DNA of 64,000 nt, taken from Acidimicrobiaceae bacterium (GTDB lineage Bacteria; Actinomycetota; Acidimicrobiia; Acidimicrobiales; Ilumatobacteraceae). The position numbers and the translations under genes were made by a program. This document shows positions 7,813 to 16,338 of the stretch, in pieces. Location of the stretch: positions 310,001 through 374,000 of the forward strand of contig JADKGZ010000002.1 of NCBI GenBank assembly GCA_016722025.1, given 5' to 3'. A model generated the notes under the pieces. It was not told the origin of the DNA. It ran no database searches and worked only from the letters and a program-made list of their open reading frames with translations. Position 1 is the first letter of the stretch, and each line of letters begins with the position of its first letter.

Positions 7813-10176
7813 GTGACCGACCGCACCACCGATCCCGCCACCGGCCTCAGCGCAGCCGAAGTGGCCGACCGTGTGGCACGCGGCCTCACCAACGCCATAC
7901 CGGCAGCGCCGACACGCACCGTCAACCAGATCATCCGCGGCAACGTGTTCACGCCCATCAACGCCGTCGTCGGCATCCTTGCCGCGATGGTCATCGTGGC
8001 CGGCAGCCCCAAAGATGCACTGTTCGGGGGCGTCATCATCGCCAACAGCGTGATCGGTGTCGTGCAGGAGCTGCGGGCGAAGAAGGTGCTCGATCAGCTC
8101 AGCGTCATCAACGCCCCCAAGGCACAGGCCGTGCGCGAGGGGCAGGTGCTCGAGCTGCAGGTGCACGAGTTGGTGCAAGACGACGTGGTCGAACTGCGCG
8201 CCGGCGCGCAGGTGGTGGCCGACGGCACCATGCTCACCAGCGAGAACCTGGAGATCGACGAGTCGCTGCTCACCGGCGAGGCCGACCCTGTGGTCAAGTC
8301 GCACGGCGACGACGTGCTCAGCGGCAGCGCCGTGGTGGCCGGCACCGGCCGCATGGTGATCACCAAGGTCGGCGCCGAGAACTACGCGGTGAAGCTGGCA
8401 GAAGAGGCCCGCCGATTCACGCTGGTCAACTCCCCGCTGCGCAACGACGTCAACCGCATCGTCAAGTGGGTCGGCTACATGATCATCCCGGTCGGGCTGC
8501 TGCTGGCCAGCAGTCAGTTCTTCCGTCGCGACGAAGGGTGGCGCACATCGATCATCAGCACCGTTGCGGGCCTGGTGGGCATGGTGCCCGAGGGCCTGGT
8601 GCTGCTCACCAGCATGGCGTTCGCCGTCGGCGTGGTGCGCCTGGCCGGCCAGCGCTGCTTGGTGCAGGAGCTCCCCGCGATCGAGGTGCTCGCCCGAGTC
8701 GATGTGCTCTGCGCCGACAAGACGGGCACCATCACCGAGGGCGCGCTCGAAGTGTCCGGAGTGCAACCCTTCGACCACGAGGATGCAGCCGCGATCGATG
8801 CTGCTCTGGCAGCACTGGCGCAGCTCGACCCAGACCCGAACGCCACCTCGAGGGCACTCAACAACCACTTCGGCGAAGCCACCACCTGGGCGGTCACCGG
8901 GCGGGTGCCGTTCTCCTCGGGGCGCAAGTGGAGCGGGATGACCTTCGCCGAGCACGGCAGCTGGGTGCTCGGCGCGCCGGAGAACGTGCTCACCAGCGCC
9001 TACACGGGTGGCCTGCAAGAGCAGGTGGAGACCCACGCCGCACAGGGCCAACGAGTGCTGGTGCTGGCCACCACCGCTGCCACCTTCGCCGATGGCATCG
9101 AGCCCGCGTTGCCCGTGGTGCATCCGGTGGCGTTGGTGCTGCTGGAAGACATCGTGCGCGCCGACGCGCCCGCCACCCTGCAGTACTTCGCCGATCAAGG
9201 CGTGATCGTGAAGGTGATCAGCGGCGACAACAACGTCACCGTCGGCGCCGTTGCGCGGCGAGCGGGTTTGGCCGGGTGGGAGGACAACGTGAACGCCACC
9301 ACCCTGCCCCCCGACGGCAGCGAGGCGTTCGCCGATGCCATCGAGAGTGGCACCGTCTTCGGTCGCGTCACCCCGCACCAGAAGCGGGCGATGGTGCAGG
9401 CCCTGCAGGCTCGTGGCCACACCGTGGCGATGACGGGCGACGGCGTCAACGACGTGCTCGCCCTGAAGGACAGCGACTGCGGCGTGGCCATGGCATCGGG
9501 CAGCGAGGCAACCCGCGGTGTCGCCCAGCTGGTGCTGATGGACTCGAACTTCTCCGCGCTGCCAGCCGTGGTCGGCGAAGGCCGACGGGTCATCAACAAC
9601 ATTGAACGCGTCGCCAGCCTGTTCCTGGCCAAAACCACCTACTCGGTGATCCTCTCCATCCTCACCGGCGTCTTCGCGTTGGCCTACCCGCTACGCCCGA
9701 TACACCTCTCCATCCTCAGCTGGTTCACCATCGGCGTGCCGTCGTTCTTCCTCGCTCTCGAGGCCAACGACCAGCGCGTCAGCGAGGGGTTCCTGCGGCG
9801 GGTGCTGGGAAAGGCCGTGCCGGCTGGTGTGGTGATCGCCGCGGCCACGATGGCCGTGTTCGCTCTCGCTCAGCTCGACACCTCCATCGACGCCGACCAC
9901 GCCCGCACGGTGGCCGTGCTCGTTGCCGGTTCAGTCGCGCTGATGAACCTCTATCGCGTGGCGCGCCCGCTGAACCCGCTGCGCGCGGCGTTGGTCATCA
10001 GCATGATCAGCCTGTTCGCGGTTGCCTTCATGCTGCCCTGGAGCCGCGACCTGTTCGAGCTTCCTCTCACCGCCGCATGGGCGTACGGGGCGGCTGCTGC
10101 ACTGATCGCCGTCTCGTGGCCGCTGCTGGAACTGGGCAGCCGCTTCGCTCAGCGCTGGCACCACCGCGACAGCTAG
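7813..10176 (+). CDS. ctpE: Cation-transporting P-type ATPase, CtpE-like
   Basis: A 787-residue P-type ATPase in the inner membrane. Visible parts are two N-terminal helices, the actuator loop with LLTGEADPV (TGEA in place of the common TGES), the MVPEGLVLLTSMAF helix, the phosphorylation site DKTGT (Asp at about residue 302), the nucleotide-binding domain, the hinge TGDGVNDVLALK, and six C-terminal helices. The PEGL membrane motif and overall similarity fit mycobacterial CtpE, reported as a calcium-uptake pump; the ion here is inferred. The GTG start is supported by the TAGTTT box. It ends ten bases before the selenoprotein gene start. Confidence 0.8.
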   Translation: MTDRTTDPATGLSAAEVADRVARGLTNAIPAAPTRTVNQIIRGNVFTPINAVVGILAAMVIVAGSPKDALFGGVIIANSVIGVVQELRAKKVLDQLSVINAPKAQAVREGQVLELQVHELVQDDVVELRAGAQVVADGTMLTSENLEIDESLLTGEADPVVKSHGDDVLSGSAVVAGTGRMVITKVGAENYAVKLAEEARRFTLVNSPLRNDVNRIVKWVGYMIIPVGLLLASSQFFRRDEGWRTSIISTVAGLVGMVPEGLVLLTSMAFAVGVVRLAGQRCLVQELPAIEVLARVDVLCADKTGTITEGALEVSGVQPFDHEDAAAIDAALAALAQLDPDPNATSRALNNHFGEATTWAVTGRVPFSSGRKWSGMTFAEHGSWVLGAPENVLTSAYTGGLQEQVETHAAQGQRVLVLATTAATFADGIEPALPVVHPVALVLLEDIVRADAPATLQYFADQGVIVKVISGDNNVTVGAVARRAGLAGWEDNVNATTLPPDGSEAFADAIESGTVFGRVTPHQKRAMVQALQARGHTVAMTGDGVNDVLALKDSDCGVAMASGSEATRGVAQLVLMDSNFSALPAVVGEGRRVINNIERVASLFLAKTTYSVILSILTGVFALAYPLRPIHLSILSWFTIGVPSFFLALEANDQRVSEGFLRRVLGKAVPAGVVIAAATMAVFALAQLDTSIDADHARTVAVLVAGSVALMNLYRVARPLNPLRAALVISMISLFAVAFMLPWSRDLFELPLTAAWAYGAAAALIAVSWPLLELGSRFAQRWHHRDS

Positions 10177-10179
10177 GGT
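10174..10179 (+). promoter_or_regulatory. Leaderless -10 box for the glutathione peroxidase
   Basis: TAGGGT overlaps the stop codon of the upstream ATPase gene (TAG at 10174-10176) and lies seven bases before the ATG at 10187. Confidence 0.45.
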
Positions 10180-10186
10180 GGCCGCC

Positions 10187-10657
10187 ATGTCACACATCTA
10201 TGACCTCACCATGCGGTCCATCACCGGAGAAGAGGTGAGCCTTGCCGACTTCCGCGGCAAGGTGCTCCTCATCGTCAACGTCGCGAGTGCTTGAGGCCTC
10301 ACGCCTCAGTACGCAGGTCTGCGTACGCTCCACGAAGACAATGCAGCCGCCGGGTTCTCCGTGCTGGGCTTCCCGTGCAACCAGTTCGGCGCACAAGAAC
10401 CCGGCACCGATGCCGAGATCCTCGAGTTCGCCACGTCGAAGTACGACGTCACCTTTCCGATGTTCTCCAAGATCGAGGTCAACGGCGACAACGCATGCGA
10501 GCTGTACACCTGGCTGAGAGGCCAACAGGGCGACGGCGCCGACATCTCGTGGAACTTCGAGAAGTTCCTCGTCGATCGCGAGGGCAACGTGGTGCAGCGC
10601 TACAACCCGATGGTCACGCCGGCCGACATCGCGCCCGACATCGCAAAACTGCTCTGA
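10187..10657 (+). CDS. Selenocysteine-containing glutathione peroxidase (in-frame TGA at codon 36)
   Basis: A 156-residue glutathione peroxidase if the TGA at 10292-10294 is read through. The context NVASA-U-GLTPQY puts the TGA exactly at the catalytic Cys/Sec position (residue 36). The rest of the catalytic set is present: Gln66 in FPCNQFG and Trp122-Asn123 in SWNFEKFLV. Length is normal for the bacterial GPx/BtuE family, which reduces hydroperoxides. Just after the TGA is a hairpin whose apical loop AGGTCT, closed by GC pairs, is the same as in the SECIS of E. coli fdhF. Automatic callers would report only the 98-residue piece from 10361. A sequencing error in a TGC codon is the alternative but does not explain the hairpin. 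selA, selB, selC and selD are not in this window. Confidence 0.85.
10292..10326 (+). promoter_or_regulatory. Selenocysteine UGA codon with SECIS-like hairpin
   Basis: TGA 10292-10294 begins a 6-bp stem (TGAGGC with GCCTCA, 10292-10297/10303-10308). A second stem follows at once: GTACGC (10309-10314), loop AGGTCT (10315-10320), GCGTAC (10321-10326). The loop GGT lies 24 bases after the start of the TGA; in fdhF the matching distance is 21. This fits a bacterial SECIS read by SelB. Confidence 0.75.
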
Positions 10658-10723
10658 CGCACCGATAGTCTCCGCTCGAACGGCTTCCCCCCGGATCACG
10701 CTCTCCTCACTTCGGAGGAACCC

Positions 10724-11278
10724 ATGCCGTTCGTCACCCGTGTTCGCGTGCCACGCCGCGCACAACCGGCCCTTCGCCTGCAATCCGGCGACCACCAGTG
10801 GAGCATCTGCTACCCCGACCCCGACGACCCCATCGTCATCGCCGGCTTCGGCGAGGCAGCCATGCTGGCCACCGCCGTGCTCGATCTCGAGGTGCACCGC
10901 GAGGTGCTCGTGCTCCTCGATCCGCGCCGGCACGTGACCGCACTGCTCCTCGACCCACCCGCCGAGGTGGGCCTGCTGGTCGGCATGGCCGCGCCACCGG
11001 GCGTGGAGGCACCGTTCTGCCAGACGATGTGCATCGTGGTGCAACCCCACGTTCCCACGGGCCCGCCCACCGAGCAGGATCGGCGTGGGTACCACGCGCT
11101 GCGCCGCGCGCACATGGCCCAGGGCCTGCTGCTGCTCGATGTCATCCTCACCAATGGCGACACGGTGCGCAGCCTGGCGATCGGCTGCGACCCCGACCCG
11201 GTGTGGTTCGACGAGTTCGATCCGCTGCCACAACACGATGTGGCCGAGCACGACCCCGTCATCGACCCGGCAGCTTGA
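10724..11278 (+). CDS. Conserved-looking hypothetical protein
   Basis: A 184-residue soluble protein I cannot assign. It starts MPFVTRVRVPRRAQPALRLQ behind a clear GGAGG site. The alternation of beta strands and short helices, EVLVLLDPRRHVTALLLDPP, then GYHALRRAHMAQGLLLLDVI and a final SLAIGCDPDPVWFDEF, suggests one compact alpha/beta domain that could sense or bind something, but no catalytic motif stands out. It lies between the peroxidase and an SDR gene on the same strand; both neighbours have their own promoter-like boxes, so an operon is unlikely. Confidence 0.5.
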   Translation: MPFVTRVRVPRRAQPALRLQSGDHQWSICYPDPDDPIVIAGFGEAAMLATAVLDLEVHREVLVLLDPRRHVTALLLDPPAEVGLLVGMAAPPGVEAPFCQTMCIVVQPHVPTGPPTEQDRRGYHALRRAHMAQGLLLLDVILTNGDTVRSLAIGCDPDPVWFDEFDPLPQHDVAEHDPVIDPAA

Positions 11279-11318
11279 CAGGTCGCGACGCCCGCTCGTG
11301 ATCCCGGCGAGCACCGCC

Positions 11319-11324
11319 TACGCT
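11319..11324 (+). promoter_or_regulatory. Leaderless -10 box for the SDR gene
   Basis: TACGCT, eight bases before ATG 11333. Confidence 0.35.
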
Positions 11325-11332
11325 CGCCGGTC

Positions 11333-12214
11333 ATGACCACCATCTCCGTCGTCACCGGCGCCAACAGCGGCATCGGCCGCGCCACCGCCATTCACCTCGC
11401 CGCGCAGGGGCACGTCGTCTTCGGCACCGTGCGCAGCCTCGACAAGGCCGGCAAGTTGCTGGCGATGGCCACCGCAGCGGGCGTCGACATCAACCTGGTC
11501 GAGCTCGACGTCGCCTCCGACGAGTCGGTGCGCGACGGTTTCGCCGACATCTTGAGGGCAACCGACGGCATCGTCGACGTCCTCGTCAACAACGCCGGCG
11601 TCGGCGGTAACGCGGTCGTCGAGGAGTGCCCGCCCAGCGTGCACCTGGAGGTGATGAACGTCAACCTGTGTGGCGCGGTGCGCTGCCTGCAGCAGGTGCT
11701 GCCGGGCATGCGCCAGCGCGGCCAGGGCACCATCATCAACGTCACCTCGGTGGTGGGGCGGCTGGCGGCGCTCGCGCAGAGCCCGTACGTGGCGTCGAAG
11801 TGGGCGCTGGAAGGGCTGAGCGAAGAGCTCGCGCAGGAGGTGGCGCCGTTCGGCGTGCGAGTGGTCATCATCGAGCCCGGCATCACCAAGAGCGCGATCT
11901 TCGCCAAGAACCTCGACATGCCCAACGACACCGGCGCCTACGACGATGCGTACCGGCGCATGTTCCAGATGTATGCGGCCGGGCTGGCGCACGCCACCGA
12001 CCCGTTCGAGGTGGGCAAGCTCATCCACCACGTGATCACCACCGACCGGCCGCAACTGCGGTACGCGGTCAGCTGCGGCGCAAAGGAGCTGATCGACGGG
12101 CGGGCGGCCATCACCGACGAGCAGTGGACGGCGCTCGGCGCAGCGGCCGACGACGACGCCTACTACGCCGGCTTCCGCGCTGCCTTCGGCCTCGACCTCA
12201 CCGACCTGGGCTGA
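11333..12214 (+). CDS. Short-chain dehydrogenase/reductase
   Basis: A 293-residue SDR oxidoreductase, cytoplasmic and NAD(P)-dependent. The Rossmann motif TGANSGIG is at residues 8-15, the NNAG motif lies near residue 88, and the catalytic YVASK has Tyr152 and Lys156 with Ser in NVTSVVG before it. The C-terminus is longer than in minimal SDRs and contains a mobile substrate loop (NLDMPNDTGAYDDAY). Substrate cannot be read from sequence; ketone/alcohol or steroid-like compounds are typical of this subgroup. Single gene. Confidence 0.8.
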   Translation: MTTISVVTGANSGIGRATAIHLAAQGHVVFGTVRSLDKAGKLLAMATAAGVDINLVELDVASDESVRDGFADILRATDGIVDVLVNNAGVGGNAVVEECPPSVHLEVMNVNLCGAVRCLQQVLPGMRQRGQGTIINVTSVVGRLAALAQSPYVASKWALEGLSEELAQEVAPFGVRVVIIEPGITKSAIFAKNLDMPNDTGAYDDAYRRMFQMYAAGLAHATDPFEVGKLIHHVITTDRPQLRYAVSCGAKELIDGRAAITDEQWTALGAAADDDAYYAGFRAAFGLDLTDLG

Positions 12215-12240
12215 CAGCCCCGCCCACCGACCGCCCCGCC

Positions 12241-12265
12241 AGCTCAGCTCAGCTCAGCTCAGCTC
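12241..12265. repeat. Five tandem AGCTC units
   Basis: AGCTC repeats five times between the SDR gene and the convergent PPOX gene, and provides the stop codon of the latter (TGA on the minus strand at 12264-12266). A simple-sequence tract whose length change would affect only the intergenic end. Confidence 0.8.
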
Positions 12266-12584
12266 AGGGAGCGAGCGCAGGGCGGTGCAGCACGGCGTGC
12301 GTGGGGGTGAACACGACGGCGTCGCCTTCGGCTGCGGCGGTGCCGTCGAGAATCAGGCTGTACTCGCCCGCCAGCGGGTGCGGGAAGACCATCGTGACCC
12401 CAGGTCGCGCCTCGATGTTGGCCCGCGTGGAACGGCCCACCGTGGCGTGCAGCATGCCGTCGCGAACATCGGTGGGCACCGCCAGCGAGTGTGCACGCAG
12501 GCCGTCGCCGACCGTCACCAGGTAGCCCCAGGGGTAGGCGGCCAGCGTGGCAGCCAACTCGCTCAACTCGACGGGAATGCTCAT
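12264..12584 (-). CDS. PPOX-class split-barrel protein, probable F420-dependent
   Basis: A 106-residue minimal split-barrel protein: GYLVTVGDGLRAHSLAVPTD, then GRSTRANIEARPGVTMVFPH and YSLILDGTAAAEGDAVVFTP. The small size and the N-x-x-A-x-P-x-V-x-x-x-F/W segment fit the pyridoxamine-5'-phosphate-oxidase-like family. Whether it binds FMN or F420, or is a storage/shuttle protein, cannot be told. The CACGGT box six bases upstream on the minus strand supports the ATG at 12582-12584. It lies just downstream of the M23 peptidase gene on the same strand. Confidence 0.6.
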   Translation of the reverse strand: MSIPVELSELAATLAAYPWGYLVTVGDGLRAHSLAVPTDVRDGMLHATVGRSTRANIEARPGVTMVFPHPLAGEYSLILDGTAAAEGDAVVFTPTHAVLHRPALAP

Positions 12585-12600
12585 GCGCGAACCGTGCTCA

Positions 12601-13293
12601 TCAGTAGACCTTGCACTCGACGGGAACCGGGCGCAGCAAGGTCAGCGGGTCGACTGCGGCACCGCCGCCGGGATGGATCTCGAAGTGCAAGTGGTAGTTG
12701 CCGGCGCCGGGGTTGCCGGTGTCGCCGACGTACCCGATCAGTTGGCCCTTGGTGACCTTGCTGCCCTTGCTGAGCCCATCCGCGAAGGCCGACAGGTGGG
12801 CATAGATGTAGTACGTGCCGCCGGTGGCGGCAGTGAGCTGCCACAGGTTGCCCGACAGGCTGGCACCCGATTGGTTGCTGCCGGCCACCACTTGCAAGGT
12901 GAGCGTGCCATCGACCATCGCGAACACCTCCTGACCCTTGGTGGCCAGGATGTCAATGCCTTCGTGGGCGCGGCCCCCGCTGCGCCCGTCGCCGAAGTTG
13001 CTGAGGATGTCGCAACGCGGCACTGGCGCCATCGGGAAGTTGGCCGGCGCGACCGGCGCGGGTGCCACCGGTTCGACCGGCGCGATCGGCGCGATCGGTG
13101 CGAGGCGTTGTGCGGGCGCCAACGCCTCGGCGGGCTGAGCAAGCGGCGGTGCCTGCGCGACCGGCACGGCGTGCACGACGGGTGGGGCCGCCGCTGCCGG
13201 TGCGTGAGGCGACAGCATCGACGATGCGGCCACGGCGGTTGCCGCAACCAGCAACATCGCACGGCTGGATCGAGGGTGCAGTAGACGAGTCAT
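12601..13293 (-). CDS. Secreted M23-family (LytM-like) metallopeptidase
   Basis: A 230-residue exported cell-wall peptidase. A Sec signal peptide (basic start, hydrophobic 13-26, cleavage near PAAAA at 35) is followed by an Ala/Pro linker to about residue 90 and an M23 domain. The zinc site is complete: H110 and D114 in HEGID, H166 in YAHL, and H201/H203 in HLHF. M23 enzymes cut peptide bridges of peptidoglycan. The start at 13291-13293 is chosen for the signal peptide and a GGAG element; the frame stays open further upstream but codes no signal there. A structural rather than hydrolytic role is unlikely because all ligands are present. Confidence 0.85.
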   Translation of the reverse strand: MTRLLHPRSSRAMLLVAATAVAASSMLSPHAPAAAAPPVVHAVPVAQAPPLAQPAEALAPAQRLAPIAPIAPVEPVAPAPVAPANFPMAPVPRCDILSNFGDGRSGGRAHEGIDILATKGQEVFAMVDGTLTLQVVAGSNQSGASLSGNLWQLTAATGGTYYIYAHLSAFADGLSKGSKVTKGQLIGYVGDTGNPGAGNYHLHFEIHPGGGAAVDPLTLLRPVPVECKVY

Positions 13294-13423
13294 CACGTAC
13301 AAGATCTCCAGGACCGAAAGAGGGTTCGACGGTCCGCCCGGATGCGAGAGCCTACCTGCGCCGGATGTTCGGCCGCCCGCGCCCCCGTGAACCGATCGAC
13401 GTCGTGGGCCCGATAGAGACAGC

Positions 13424-14377
13424 ATGAACAGCTCCACGCTCCTGCAGCAAGGGCCTCGCTGGGTTGCACCCGACCCTGCCTCGCGGCAGCCGGCGCCGCG
13501 CACAGCCCGCGTCACCCTCTTCGTCGCCCTGGGCACCATCGCCGCCGTTGCCAGCATGTTCGTGGGCAACCAGGCGGTGCTGGCCATCGCCTTCCTGTTC
13601 GCGATCTCATGGCCGCTGGAACGGCTGTGGCGGCGTCATCCGGTGCCGGTGCGCCGGCTGGCGCTGCGCACCGACCTCGCCTACGCGGCGGCGCAGCCCC
13701 CACTGCAGTTCGTCTCGGTCGTCGTTGCCGTCGTAGTGGGCGGGTTGTCACTGGCCTGGCTGCCCGGTCTGTTGTTGCGTCCGTTCATCGCCGGTCTGCC
13801 ACCACTGGCGCAGACCCTGGGCGGCTTCTTCGTGTTCGACTTCCTCATCTACTGGACGCACCGTTGGGGCCACACCGTGCCGTTGTTCTGGCGCTTCCAC
13901 TCGGTGCACCACAGCACCCGACACCTCGATTGGATCTCGGGGTTTCGCGCTCATCCCTTCGATGGGGTGTTCATCGCTCCGGTCATCGTGTTCTTCATCG
14001 CCGCCGGTGTCGACAACACCGTCACCGGTGGCCTGGCGCTCGTGCAGTTCCTCGCCGGCCTCGGTGCGCACCTCAACGTTCGGTTCAAGCTGCGCCCGCT
14101 GTGGCCGATCGTGCTGACTCCCGAGTTCCATCACTGGCATCACGAGGTGCGGCCGGAGGCCCATCGCACCAACTACTCCACCTTCCTGCCACTGTGGGAC
14201 ATCATGTTCGGCACCTACCGGATGCCGAAGGACGAGCGCCCGCAGCACTACGGCATTCCCGGCCCGATGCCCGACGGCATCCTGCAGCAGCTGGCCTTCC
14301 CGATGCGCGGGGCACGTGCCGACTGGCGCCGGTGGCGGCAAGGGCGACATGCCCGTCGGCACGCGTCCACGGCGTGA
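13424..14377 (+). CDS. Fatty acid hydroxylase / sterol desaturase family membrane protein
   Basis: A 317-residue integral membrane di-iron oxidoreductase. Four or five hydrophobic segments surround the histidine boxes HRWGH (146-150), HSVHH (159-163) and HHWHH (236-240), with further His residues in AHPFDG and GAHLNVRF. Family members hydroxylate or desaturate lipids, carotenoids or sterol-like molecules; the substrate here is unknown. Its stop codon overlaps the GTG of the sigma factor gene (GTGA at 14374-14377), so the two may be translated together. Confidence 0.8.
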   Translation: MNSSTLLQQGPRWVAPDPASRQPAPRTARVTLFVALGTIAAVASMFVGNQAVLAIAFLFAISWPLERLWRRHPVPVRRLALRTDLAYAAAQPPLQFVSVVVAVVVGGLSLAWLPGLLLRPFIAGLPPLAQTLGGFFVFDFLIYWTHRWGHTVPLFWRFHSVHHSTRHLDWISGFRAHPFDGVFIAPVIVFFIAAGVDNTVTGGLALVQFLAGLGAHLNVRFKLRPLWPIVLTPEFHHWHHEVRPEAHRTNYSTFLPLWDIMFGTYRMPKDERPQHYGIPGPMPDGILQQLAFPMRGARADWRRWRQGRHARRHASTA

Positions 14378-14913
14378 GTGCGCGAGCTGCCACGCTGGTG
14401 CCTGTGACCGCGCCGTTGCGCACCGACCCCGAGTTGCTGACCGCGATCGCACGCGGCGACCGAGGCGCGCTCGAGGCGCTGTACCACCGGCATGCACGCT
14501 GGCTGCTGGTGCGCCTGCACCACCGCTGCGCCGATGCCGACGTGGTCGACTCGGCGCTGCAGGACACCTTCATCTCGGTGTGGCGCAGCGCCGGCAACTA
14601 TCGCCCCGAGGCCGGCGAGGCTGGGGCTTGGCTGTGGTCGATCGCGCTGCGCCGGCTGATCGATCACCTGCGCCGCCGGCCACACCCGACGCCCACGGCC
14701 ACGCTGCCCGAGCCCGAGCCGCTGCCCCCACCGGGAACGCCCGTCTACGACCTGCTCTCCCGCCTGCCGGCCGACCTGCACGCGGTGGTGCAGGCCGTGT
14801 ACGTCGACGGTCTCACCACTGCCGAGACCGCCGTGCTGCTGGGCATCCCGCAGGGCACGGTGAAGAGCCGTCTCGCCAGAGCCAGGCCGCTGCTCCAGGA
14901 GGTGCTGCGATGA
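14374..14913 (+). CDS. ECF-type RNA polymerase sigma factor
   Basis: A 179-residue sigma-70 family protein with region 2 (ALEALYHRHARWLLVRLHHR, then DTFISVWRSAGNYRPE) and region 4 (TAETAVLLGIPQGTVKSRLA, a helix-turn-helix). No region 3, as in ECF sigmas. Starts at GTG 14374, 14398 or 14404 are possible; 14374 overlaps the previous stop. It overlaps the next gene by ATGA, so it forms an operon with a membrane protein and an ABC ATPase. The membrane protein may act as its anti-sigma partner, which is inferred. Confidence 0.75.
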   Translation: MSARAATLVPVTAPLRTDPELLTAIARGDRGALEALYHRHARWLLVRLHHRCADADVVDSALQDTFISVWRSAGNYRPEAGEAGAWLWSIALRRLIDHLRRRPHPTPTATLPEPEPLPPPGTPVYDLLSRLPADLHAVVQAVYVDGLTTAETAVLLGIPQGTVKSRLARARPLLQEVLR

Positions 14914-15652
14914 ACAACACACATCCGGGCAACGACCCCGGTCCCCACCCCGGTGACATCCTCGAACAGCGGCTCGCCACCAACCTCGACGCGATCATGG
15001 GCGAGATCAACGCCCCGCCCCGTAGTCGCTTCGAGCGGGCGCTGCTCGCGTTGCGGGTGCCCGAGCCCTCCGCCCGCTTGGTGGCCGCCACTCCCGTGTT
15101 GCGGTGGTCGTGGTTCGCCGCCGTCGGCGTCGCGCTGCTGTTCGCTGCGTCGGCCGGCGCCGAACAGTGGCAGCCGGGCGATCAGCTCGCCGTCTTCCTG
15201 GCACTGGCGCCGTTGGTGCCGGTAGTGGGCGTTGCGCTCGCGTACGGGCCGTTGGCCGACCGTGCGCACGAAGTGGCCGTCGCGGCACCGCTGTCGGGTG
15301 TGCGGTTGCTGCTGCTGCGCACGCTCACCGTGTTGGTGGCGGCATCGGTGATGTCGTTCTCACCGTGCTCGCGGCACCCACGCACGGCTGGCTGCGCATC
15401 GCGTGGCTGCTGCCCGCACTCGCCACCACCAGCACTGCGCTTGCGCTGTCCACACGCCTCGGAGTGCGATCCGCGGCGATCGCCGTTGCAGTCGGATGAC
15501 TCGCCATGGTCATCGTCGTCGCGCAGGTCCGCGACGATGCCACGGCGCCGTTCCATCTCATCGGCCAACTTGCAGCCGTGGTGGTGGCCGTTGCGGCCAC
15601 CACCGTGCTGCTCGGCGATCGCCGCCGGCTCGACCGCTGGAGCGACGCATGA
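14910..15652 (+). pseudogene. Membrane protein (ABC permease or anti-sigma-like), broken by a frameshift and an in-frame TGA
   Basis: The intact part starts MNNTHPGNDPGPHPGDILEQ, has a soluble 60-residue head, then several membrane helices. Near 15355 the frame shifts by one missing base (probably a C in TTCTCACC) and the helices continue as HGWLRIAWLLPALATTSTAL. In that frame a TGA at 15497-15499 interrupts ..IAVAVG-stop-LAMVIVVA.. where Trp would fit, and the gene ends at 15650-15652, overlapping the ATPase start. Its place between an ECF sigma factor and an ABC ATPase suggests a membrane-embedded transporter part that may also hold the sigma factor. Two lesions make it decayed or badly sequenced; see the note on a hairpin after the TGA. 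Confidence 0.55.
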
Positions 15653-16305
15653 CGGCCCCGTCGATGCACTTGCACCAGGTCGAGCACCGCACGTCGGCAC
15701 GGTTCACGCTGCGCGTGCCGTCACTCACGATCGGGCCGGGCGTGACCACCGTGCTGGGCCTCAACGGGTGCGGCAAGACCACGCTGCTACGCCTGCTGGC
15801 CACGGTGATGGCACCCACCGCCGGCGAGGTCTCCGTCGGCGGCCAGGTGCTCACCGACACGAACCTGTTGGCGGTGCGCCGACGACTGGGCTACTTACCG
15901 CAGGACGACTCGGTGCCGCGCCGGCTGACTGCGTTCGACCACGTCGACCTGGTGGCCGTCATGCGCGAGCTGGGCCCCGACACCCGCGGCCGCCGGGCCG
16001 CGGTGCACCGCGCGCTACGCGAGGTGCAGCTCACCGACCTGACGGGCGAGCGGTGCGGGCGCCTCTCCGGTGGTCAGCGACGACGGGTTGCGCTGGCGGC
16101 AGCGCTCGTCGGCGACGCCGAACTGCTGGTGCTCGACGAGCCCGATGCCCATCTCGATCACGAGCAGCGCCAGCGCCTCACCGACTCGTTGCGCGCACGG
16201 GCCGGCGGCGCCACGATCGTCGTTGCCACGCACGACGAGCAGTGGGCCAGATCGGTCGCCGACCGCGCCATCCGTCTGGCCGACGGCAACCTCATCGCGA
16301 CCTGA
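15649..16305 (+). CDS. ABC transporter ATP-binding protein
   Basis: A 218-residue single ABC ATPase. Walker A is LNGCGKTT, the Q-loop GYLPQDD, the signature LSGGQRRRVALAAAL, Walker B LLVLDEPDAHLD, and the switch His in VATHDEQ. It fits ATPases of small exporters that pair with a multi-helix permease, here the broken gene at 14910-15652, with which it overlaps by ATGA. Substrate unknown. Confidence 0.8.
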   Translation: MTAPSMHLHQVEHRTSARFTLRVPSLTIGPGVTTVLGLNGCGKTTLLRLLATVMAPTAGEVSVGGQVLTDTNLLAVRRRLGYLPQDDSVPRRLTAFDHVDLVAVMRELGPDTRGRRAAVHRALREVQLTDLTGERCGRLSGGQRRRVALAAALVGDAELLVLDEPDAHLDHEQRQRLTDSLRARAGGATIVVATHDEQWARSVADRAIRLADGNLIAT

Positions 16306-16338
16306 GCGGCCTGCGCGGCCTGCCACGACGACGCACGC

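Noticed and set aside
10361..10657. Separate 98-residue peroxidase fragment starting at 10361
   Set aside because: The upstream part is in the same frame, separated only by the TGA at the Sec position, and has its own promoter box and start.
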